Assembly (NCBI GenBank): GCA_946409855.1
Contig: CAMJXZ010000070.1
Span: forward strand, 1 to 11,733
Length of the DNA stretch: 11,733 nt
DNA from: an uncultured Clostridia bacterium
GTDB lineage: Bacteria; Bacillota; Clostridia; Christensenellales; Aristaeellaceae
Direction: 5' to 3'
A program made the translations under genes and the position numbers. Under the pieces are notes generated by a model, which did no database searches, was not told where the DNA came from, and saw nothing but the letters and a program-made list of their open reading frames with translations. This document shows, in pieces, positions 7,550 through 11,733 of the stretch. How positions within the stretch are numbered: position 1 is the stretch's first letter; the number at the start of each line of letters is the position of its first letter.

Positions 7550-8524
7550 ATGAAAAAGCTGCTTGCCATGCTGCTGATCCTGACCATGTCCCTTTCCTGC
7601 CTGAGCGCCCTCGCGGAAAGCGGGAAAACGTACAAAATCGGCATCGTGCTGATGATCGAAAACGGCGCCTTCATGGACATGAAGGCCGGCTTCATCGAAG
7701 GGCTCGCGGAGCTGGGGTACCGGGAGGGCGAAAACCTGGTGATCGACTATCAGAACGCCCAGGGAGACGCCACCAACCTGGCCACCATCTGCCAGGGGAT
7801 GGACGACGGCACCCATGACCTGGTGATGACCGTCGCGACCCCCGCCACCCAGGCCTTCGTGGCGCTGGAATCCGAAACCCCCAACGTGTTCTGCTCCGTG
7901 GCCGCGCCGGTCGCCGCCGGCGTCATGAGCGCCCTGGACACCCCCGACATGAACGCCACCGGCACCTCCAACGCCGTGCCCGCCGGCGACATCCTGGCCA
8001 TGGGCCTTTCCATCACGCCCGGCGTCAGCAAGGTCGGCCTGCTGTACTGCACCAGCGAGCTGAACGCCGTCAACGCCATGAACAACGCCAAGGCCTTCCT
8101 GAACGAAAAGGGCATCCCTTATGAGGAGGCCGCCGTGACCAATTCCGGCGAGGTACAGACCGCCGCGCAGGTGCTGATCGACAAAGGCGTGAACTGCGTG
8201 TTCGTCGCCAACGACTCCGTGGTGCAGGCCGCCGTGGACATCCTGGCCGAGCTGTGCACCGAAGCGGGCATCCCCACCTACTGCTGCTCCGCCACCACCG
8301 TAAAGTCCGGCTGCCTGGCCACGCTGGCGATGAGCGACAAGGCCATCGGCCTGCAGACCGCCGCCATCGCCGCCAAAGTACTGGCCGGCGCGAACGTGGC
8401 CGACATTCCCTGTGAGATTGTCCCCGCGGACATCGTCTCCGTCAACCGGACGACCCTGGAGGCCCTGGGGCTCACCCTGCCGGAGGAAGTGCTGGCCATC
8501 GGCGAGGTGCAGTATCTGGAATGA
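7550..8524 (+). CDS. trpX: ABC transporter substrate-binding protein, TrpX-like
   Basis: A 324-residue extracytoplasmic solute-binding protein of the ABC_sub_bind type (the family of TrpX). A signal peptide covers about residues 1-22 (MKKLLAMLLILTMSLSC... ending ALA-ES). The mature protein begins KTYKIGIVLMIENGAFMDMKAGF and shows the two-lobe pattern of the family: GFIEGLAELGYREGENLVIDYQNAQGD, LVMTVATPATQAF, SVAAPVAAGVMS, then GVSKVGLLYC for the second lobe and VNCVFVANDSVV near the hinge. The start is set by AGGAGG at 7536-7541, 8 bases before ATG 7550. The upstream in-frame ATG at 7508 has no binding site and falls in the leader. The cysteine at 17 (SLSC) does not fit a lipobox, so lipid anchoring is doubtful, which is unusual for a binding protein in a single-membrane cell. 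Tryptophan as ligand is inferred from family plus the UGG T-box. Confidence 0.88.
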   Translation: MKKLLAMLLILTMSLSCLSALAESGKTYKIGIVLMIENGAFMDMKAGFIEGLAELGYREGENLVIDYQNAQGDATNLATICQGMDDGTHDLVMTVATPATQAFVALESETPNVFCSVAAPVAAGVMSALDTPDMNATGTSNAVPAGDILAMGLSITPGVSKVGLLYCTSELNAVNAMNNAKAFLNEKGIPYEEAAVTNSGEVQTAAQVLIDKGVNCVFVANDSVVQAAVDILAELCTEAGIPTYCCSATTVKSGCLATLAMSDKAIGLQTAAIAAKVLAGANVADIPCEIVPADIVSVNRTTLEALGLTLPEEVLAIGEVQYLE

Positions 8525-8570
8525 TCCGGTGACTCGACCGGTCAACGGGCCAAAAGACCCTGAGACTACA

Positions 8571-8668
8571 GCCTCATCCAGTCCGCTGCGCGATCCGCCA
8601 CCGGGGCTTCCCCGCCCAAAAGCCTTCCCCCATGGGGAAGGTGGACTGCGAAGCAGGCCGGATGAGGT
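8571..8668. repeat. Palindromic intergenic repeat, copy 1 (inside the trpX-trpY gap)
   Basis: The element has imperfect terminal inverted repeats, CCTCATCC... at 8572 and ...GGATGAGG ending at 8667; the outer 20 bases pair at 16 positions. An inner hairpin CTTCCCC-CAT-GGGGAAG lies at 8624-8640. Twenty-four bases (8616-8639) are identical to 11197-11220 in copy 2. It resembles the small palindromic elements scattered between genes in many Clostridia. It encodes nothing and lies within the transcribed operon, so its RNA would fold into a long hairpin between trpX and trpY. Confidence 0.85.
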
Positions 8669-8684
8669 TTTCCCCCTGTATGAA

Positions 8685-8717
8685 GGGGCTGCTTCAGTAA
8701 ATTTCTGCAGCAGCCCC
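8685..8717 (+). other. Stem-loop ahead of trpY
   Basis: GGGGCTGCT at 8685-8693 pairs perfectly with AGCAGCCCC at 8709-8717 across a 15-base loop. No T run follows, so it is not an obvious terminator. Together with the repeat just upstream it could lower expression of trpY and trpZ relative to trpX, or protect the 3' end of a processed trpX message. Confidence 0.55.
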
Positions 8718-8745
8718 ATTCCCATGATCCCGGGAGTGTTTTCAT

Positions 8746-9639
8746 ATGAAACTGCTGATCGATTCTATCCAGCTGGGGCTGCTCTACGGCGTGATGGCCC
8801 TGGGCATCTATATCAGTTTCCGCATCCTGGCCGTGCCGGACCTGACGACCGAGGGCAGCTTTGCCTTCGGCCTGTCGGTGTCGGCGGCGGTAACCTCCCT
8901 GGGCCACCCGGTGCTGGCGCTTCCGGCCGCCGTGCTGGCCGGGGCGGCGGCCGGCGCCGTGACCGGACTGCTGCAGACCCGGTGGAAGATCCACCCGATC
9001 CTCTCCGGCATCATCACCATGAGCGGGCTTTATTCCGTCAACCTGTCGGTGCTGGGCGGCGCCCCCAACCTGACGCTGGTGCGGGCCGTCACGATCTTCA
9101 AGCTCCTGCCCTTCCTCTCCAAAAACGACGCGAAGACGGTGCTGCCCGTCTTCTTTGCCTGTCTGTGCCTGGCGGTTTCGATCCTCTTTTTCAAAACGCA
9201 CCTGGGCATGTGCATCCGGGCCGTGGGCGACAATGAGGACATGGTCCGCGCTTCCTCCATCCATACCGGGCGGTGCAAGATCATCGCCTTCTGCGTGTCC
9301 AACGGGCTGATCGCCCTGTCCGGCGCGCTGATCGCCCAGTATCAGGGGTACGCCGATATCTCCTCTTCCACCGGCATCCTGGTGGTGGGGCTCGCCTCGG
9401 TGATCATCGGCGAGGCGGTGTTCGGCCGGCGCGGCGTAACGGTCGGCTTCCTTTCCTCCGTCGTCGGCTCCCTGCTGTACCGGTACATCATCGCCCTGGC
9501 CACCCGGTACAGCCCCCTGCCCGCCCACATGCTGCGGATCGTTTCCGCCCTGATCGTGGCGCTGGCCCTGGCCCTGCCCGCTTTCCGGGAGCGGATCGGC
9601 CTGGCCCGGCTCCGGAAGGGGGATGAACGCAATGCTTGA
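8746..9639 (+). CDS. trpY: ABC transporter permease, TrpY-like (LivH/BPD_transp_2 family)
   Basis: A 297-residue membrane permease with roughly eight hydrophobic segments. Features of the TrpY-type branch are near the N-terminus, ISFRILAVPDLTTEGSFAFG (residues 23-42), and the cytoplasmic loop GMCIRAVGDNEDMVRASSI, the family's RAxGDNexmara element that contacts the ATPase. A second conserved stretch is VVGLASVIIGEAVFGRR. GGGAG at 8732-8736 precedes ATG 8746 by 9 bases. It would form the membrane channel for the ligand delivered by the upstream binding protein. The end of the gene overlaps the start of the ATPase gene by 8 bases, indicating translational coupling. The 221-base gap to trpX, filled by a repeat and a hairpin, is large for such an operon. 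Confidence 0.9.
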   Translation: MKLLIDSIQLGLLYGVMALGIYISFRILAVPDLTTEGSFAFGLSVSAAVTSLGHPVLALPAAVLAGAAAGAVTGLLQTRWKIHPILSGIITMSGLYSVNLSVLGGAPNLTLVRAVTIFKLLPFLSKNDAKTVLPVFFACLCLAVSILFFKTHLGMCIRAVGDNEDMVRASSIHTGRCKIIAFCVSNGLIALSGALIAQYQGYADISSSTGILVVGLASVIIGEAVFGRRGVTVGFLSSVVGSLLYRYIIALATRYSPLPAHMLRIVSALIVALALALPAFRERIGLARLRKGDERNA

Positions 9640-10429
9640 GATCACGAACGCGGTCAAGGTGTTCGCGAAAGGGACCCCCATTGAGCACACCGCCCTGAAC
9701 CACCTGAACCTTACGCTTACGGACGGGGAGTTTGTCACCGTCATCGGTTCCAACGGCGCCGGCAAGTCCACCCTGTTCAACGCGATCTGCGGCACCTTCC
9801 TGCTGGACAAAGGGAGGATCCTGCTGGACGGCACGGACCTGACCCACATGCCCGAGCACAAGCGGGCCCTGATGATCGGCCGCGTTTTTCAGGACCCGAT
9901 GAAGGGCACCGCCCCCCACATGACCATCGAGGAAAACCTGTCCCTGGCCCATTCCCGAAGCACGGCCCGTCCGCTGTCCTTCGCCCCGTCCAAAAAGCAG
10001 ACGGCCCTGTTCCGCGACCGGCTGGCGGCCTTCCACATGGGGCTGGAAGACCGGATGAAGACGCAGGTGGGCCTGCTGTCCGGCGGGGAAAGACAGGCGG
10101 TCACGCTGCTGATGTGCACCATCGTGACGCCGAAACTCCTGCTGCTGGACGAGCACACCGCCGCGCTGGACCCCGCCACCGCCGAACAGGTGATGGAGAT
10201 CACCCGGAAGACGGTGGAAACCTACCGCCTGACCACCATGATGATCACCCACAACATTTCCCAGGCGCTGACCACCGGCACCCGCACCCTGATGATGGAC
10301 GAGGGCGAGGTGCTGTTTGACATGGACGGCGCCGGGCGCGCCCGGATGACGGTGGACGACCTGATGCGGATGTATTCCGGCACCCGGCACAAGGCGCTGG
10401 ACAGCGACCGGATGCTGCTCAAAAAATAA
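9632..10429 (+). CDS. trpZ: ABC transporter ATP-binding protein, TrpZ-like
   Basis: A 265-residue cytoplasmic ATPase that powers the importer. All nucleotide-binding motifs are intact: Walker A GSNGAGKST (39-47), Q-loop Gln87 (VFQDP), signature LSGGERQ (149-155), Walker B LLLLDE (169-174), D-loop ALDP (178-181) and H-loop His207 (MITHN). The start at ATG 9632 (MLEITNAV) is preferred because AAGGGGG at 9616-9622 is 9 bases upstream; the ATG at 9623 directly abuts that site. The gene overlaps the permease stop by 8 bases. An unusual segment HSRSTARPLSFAPSKKQ near 107-123 lies between Q-loop and signature, a region that is variable in this family. It is the last gene of the T-box operon. Confidence 0.93.
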   Translation: MLEITNAVKVFAKGTPIEHTALNHLNLTLTDGEFVTVIGSNGAGKSTLFNAICGTFLLDKGRILLDGTDLTHMPEHKRALMIGRVFQDPMKGTAPHMTIEENLSLAHSRSTARPLSFAPSKKQTALFRDRLAAFHMGLEDRMKTQVGLLSGGERQAVTLLMCTIVTPKLLLLDEHTAALDPATAEQVMEITRKTVETYRLTTMMITHNISQALTTGTRTLMMDEGEVLFDMDGAGRARMTVDDLMRMYSGTRHKALDSDRMLLKK

Positions 10430-10469
10430 CGGGACCGCCCGGGCCGTTCCGCAAGACGAATAAAATTTT
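10430..10469 (+). terminator. Possible weak terminator of the trp transporter operon
   Basis: CGGGAC at 10430-10435 pairs with GTTCCG at 10446-10451 around the palindrome GCCCGGGC, directly after the stop codon. The nearest T run (ATTTTT ending at 10469) is 13 bases beyond the stem, so termination here may be poor and the following gene could receive read-through. Confidence 0.35.
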
Positions 10470-10500
10470 TCCATCCGGGAACAAACGCCCCTCCTGCTTC

Positions 10501-10510
10501 GTATATAAAG
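10501..10510 (+). promoter_or_regulatory. Possible -10 element ahead of the cystatin-like gene
   Basis: GTATATAAAG gives the best -10-like match in the 141-base gap after trpZ. No convincing -35 box lies 16-18 bases upstream. The GTATATA core also occurs at 3804-3810. Confidence 0.25.
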
Positions 10511-10570
10511 GTGAGTACCGGAAAAGCGGTATTCACTTCATACACAATCAAAGAAAGAAGGTTTTGTCTT

Positions 10571-10936
10571 ATGATGAAAAAGATGATTGCTCTGCTGCTG
10601 GTCCTGCTGGTGATCCCGGTCTGCGCCTTTGCCGAAGGTTCGCTGCTGGGCGGCTGGAAGATCGCCGAATCCCAGGAAATCACGGAAGAACAGCAGGCGC
10701 TGTTTGACCGCGCCATGGAAGGCCTGCTGGGGGTGAACTACGTGCCCGTCGTGTATCTGGGCAGCCAGCTGGTATCCGGCACCAACCACTGCTTCCTGTG
10801 CCGCGCAGCCGTTGTACGTCCCGACGCCCAGCCCACGCTGGCGCTGGTGTACATCTACGAGGCGCTGGACGGCCACACCGAGATCCTGAACATCGCCCCG
10901 CTGGACATCGCCGCCCTGTCCGTCAAAGCAGAATAA
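10571..10936 (+). CDS. Small secreted protein with cystatin-like QxVxG motif
   Basis: A 121-residue protein with a clear signal peptide (MMKKMIALLLVLLVIPVCAFA-EG) and a mature part of about 100 residues. Its arrangement resembles cystatin-type cysteine protease inhibitors: a Gly-Gly near the mature N-terminus (27-28, LLGGWK), a helix (ITEEQQALFDRAMEGLLG), then strand YVPVVYLGSQLVSGTN with QLVSG at 66-70 fitting QxVxG, and further strands FLCRAAVV and LALVYIYEAL. No clear C-terminal Pro-Trp loop is seen. Cys74 and Cys77 form a CFLC pair that could make a disulfide or bind a ligand. The ATG at 10571 is chosen for AGAAGG (10556-10561) 9 bases upstream; ATG 10574 is also possible. The similarity is read by eye, and protease inhibition is a hypothesis only. 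The gene is monocistronic. Confidence 0.8.
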   Translation: MMKKMIALLLVLLVIPVCAFAEGSLLGGWKIAESQEITEEQQALFDRAMEGLLGVNYVPVVYLGSQLVSGTNHCFLCRAAVVRPDAQPTLALVYIYEALDGHTEILNIAPLDIAALSVKAE

Positions 10937-10956
10937 AGCAAACCGGAAACAGGCAG

Positions 10957-10981
10957 GGAGCGCCGCGTTCTGCGGCGCTCC
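10957..10981 (+). terminator. First hairpin after the cystatin-like gene
   Basis: A perfect 10-bp stem GGAGCGCCGC/GCGGCGCTCC has loop GTTCT. Outer AAAC and GGCA can pair further with TGCC and GTTT. The downstream T content is poor, so it may act as a pause or 3'-end stabiliser ahead of the stronger terminator that follows. Confidence 0.65.
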
Positions 10982-10998
10982 TTGCCGTTTGTATAAAG

Positions 10999-11039
10999 CC
11001 GGGCCGCCGCAGAGAGAATCGCGGCGGTCCGGTTTTTTT
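10999..11039 (+). terminator. Strong Rho-independent terminator
   Basis: A 12-bp stem (CCGGGCCGCCGC at 10999-11010 with GCGGCGGTCCGG at 11021-11032, one G-U pair) has a 10-base loop and is followed by seven T residues. This is the main end of the upstream transcription unit. Confidence 0.93.
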
Positions 11040-11098
11040 GATGATCAGAAAACAGAAAAGCGGCCGGGAAGAACGGAACGGTACACTCAGGAGGAAAG

Positions 11099-11248
11099 CC
11101 TCATCCGGCTCGCTGCCCGGTAAGAATGATCCACCGGATCATTTTCCAAGCCTTCACTGCCCTCAGACGGGAAGGCGAACTGCTGGCCGTCAGGCTCCAA
11201 AAGCCTTCCCCCATGGGGAAAGCGGACCGCACAGCGGGCCGGATGAGG
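11099..11248. repeat. Palindromic intergenic repeat, copy 2
   Basis: This copy has the same ends as copy 1 (CCTCATCC at 11099 and GGATGAGG ending 11248); the outer 22 bases pair at 19 positions. It is about 50 bases longer than copy 1. The extra part contains AATGATCC-ACC-GGATCATT (11123-11141) and a GCCTTC/GAAGGC pair (11150-11155 with 11170-11175). The block 11197-11220 is identical to copy 1. It lies between the terminator of the cystatin-like gene and that of pncB and contains no coding sequence. Confidence 0.85.
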
Positions 11249-11281
11249 TTTCACCCCGGGGCCTGCCGGCCCGTCCTCGCT

Positions 11282-11306
11282 GAAAACAGCACACCGTGCT
11301 GTTTTC
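11282..11306 (-). terminator. Terminator of pncB (minus strand)
   Basis: An 11-bp perfect stem GAAAACAGCAC/GTGCTGTTTTC with a 3-base loop begins about 20 bases past the pncB stop. The A run pairs with the T run, so the hairpin is symmetrical and could work on both strands; read from pncB it ends in TTTTC. Confidence 0.7.
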
Positions 11307-11325
11307 CGGGCGCTGCGGACCCCCC

Positions 11326-11733
11326 TTATTTCCTTCCCCGGTGCAGGCGGAAGGTCACCGAGCGCTTCAGGTATTCCAGGTATTCCTCGTCCCGGCACAT
11401 GGCTTTGCCCGGGGTGTCGGACAGCTTGGCGACGGCGCGGCCGTTGACGGTCTGCAGCTTGATGACGATGTTCAGCGGCTCGGCGCAGGTATCGTTGGAG
11501 CAGAAGGTGCCGATGCCGAAGGACACCTTCACCCGGCCGTTAAAGTGATCGTACAGCGCCTGGGCCTTGTCAAAGTTCAGGCTGTCGCTGAACAGCAGGA
11601 GCTTCGATTTGGGGTCCGCGCCCTTTTTCCGGTAATGGGCGATCATCTTTTCGCCCCACTCGTACGGGTCGCCGCTGTCGTGGCGCACGCCGGTGAAGTT
11701 GTTGACCATGGCCCGGTTGAAGTCCAGCAGGAA
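11326..11733 (-). CDS. pncB: Nicotinate phosphoribosyltransferase, C-terminal part (5' end beyond window)
   Basis: This enzyme makes nicotinate mononucleotide from nicotinate and PRPP in the cytoplasmic NAD salvage pathway. The frame is open to the window edge, so only the last 135 residues are visible. Typical PncB segments are present: FTGVRHDSGDPYEWGEK, LLLFSDSLNFDKA, VSFGIGTFCSNDT, PLNIVIKLQTVNGRAVAKLSDTPGK and DEEYLEYLKRS. These are the catalytic-core strands of the phosphoribosyltransferase fold, including the RHDSGDP phosphate-binding region and the FGIGT loop. The ATG at 11709 lies inside the gene and is not its start. The gene runs towards, and ends before, a hairpin terminator and the second repeat copy. 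Confidence 0.95.
   Translation of the reverse strand, partial: FLLDFNRAMVNNFTGVRHDSGDPYEWGEKMIAHYRKKGADPKSKLLLFSDSLNFDKAQALYDHFNGRVKVSFGIGTFCSNDTCAEPLNIVIKLQTVNGRAVAKLSDTPGKAMCRDEEYLEYLKRSVTFRLHRGRK

Noticed and set aside
7154..8725. A 523-residue open frame on the minus strand opposite the Dabb and trpX genes
   Set aside because: It is the antisense shadow of strongly supported genes in GC-rich codon usage. Composition is Gly/His/Val-rich with no domain pattern, and it crosses the T-box end and the repeat.
8566..9861. A 431-residue minus-strand open frame opposite trpY and trpZ
   Set aside because: It is antisense to a permease and ATPase with intact motifs; its product is low-complexity, rich in Gln, Gly and Asp, without recognisable features.

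Overview
The window looks like a chromosomal segment from a GC-rich member of the Clostridia (Bacillota). The signs are textbook sigma-A promoters (TTGACA-17-TACAAT twice), AGGAGG-type ribosome binding sites, a T-box riboswitch, short secreted proteins that begin MKK, and a bacterial-type zinc-containing leucyl-tRNA synthetase. A gut lineage near Christensenellales would fit, but that placement is a guess. Housekeeping genes lie at both edges: leuS, cut at its 5' end, and pncB, cut at its 5' end on the minus strand. The genes between them are mostly small transcription units, each closed by a clear hairpin terminator.

Layout: (1) 1-2337, leuS with a terminator. (2) 2396-3567, a stand-alone tyrosine recombinase whose promoter -10 box lies between the arms of a perfect 13-bp inverted repeat. 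(3) 3887-4048, a 53-residue peptide with a double-glycine leader of the bacteriocin/pheromone type, then a very strong terminator. (4) 4262-6739, a divergent pair: secreted FMN transferase ApbE (minus) and a secreted protein joining a nitroreductase-like domain to a covalent-FMN domain (plus). Their two promoters stand back to back with 4 bp between the -35 boxes. ApbE is the enzyme that would attach FMN to the neighbouring protein, so together they form a plausible extracytoplasmic flavin redox module. (5) 6844-10429, a T-box riboswitch with an apparent UGG (Trp) specifier, then a Dabb-domain protein and a complete ABC importer (binding protein, permease, ATPase) of the TrpXYZ family. Riboswitch specificity and transporter family agree on tryptophan. 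(6) 10571-10936, a small secreted protein with a cystatin-like QxVxG motif, followed by two consecutive hairpins. (7) 11099-11248, the second copy of a palindromic intergenic repeat whose first copy lies inside the transporter operon between trpX and trpY. (8) 11326-11733, the C-terminal part of nicotinate phosphoribosyltransferase.

No rRNA, tRNA, CRISPR array or insertion sequence was seen. The items most worth follow-up are the nitroreductase/FMN fusion with its own ApbE, the double-glycine peptide, the Trp T-box operon carrying a Dabb gene, the cystatin-like secreted protein, and the inverted repeat around the recombinase promoter. All functional statements come from reading motifs by eye; no database search was run.
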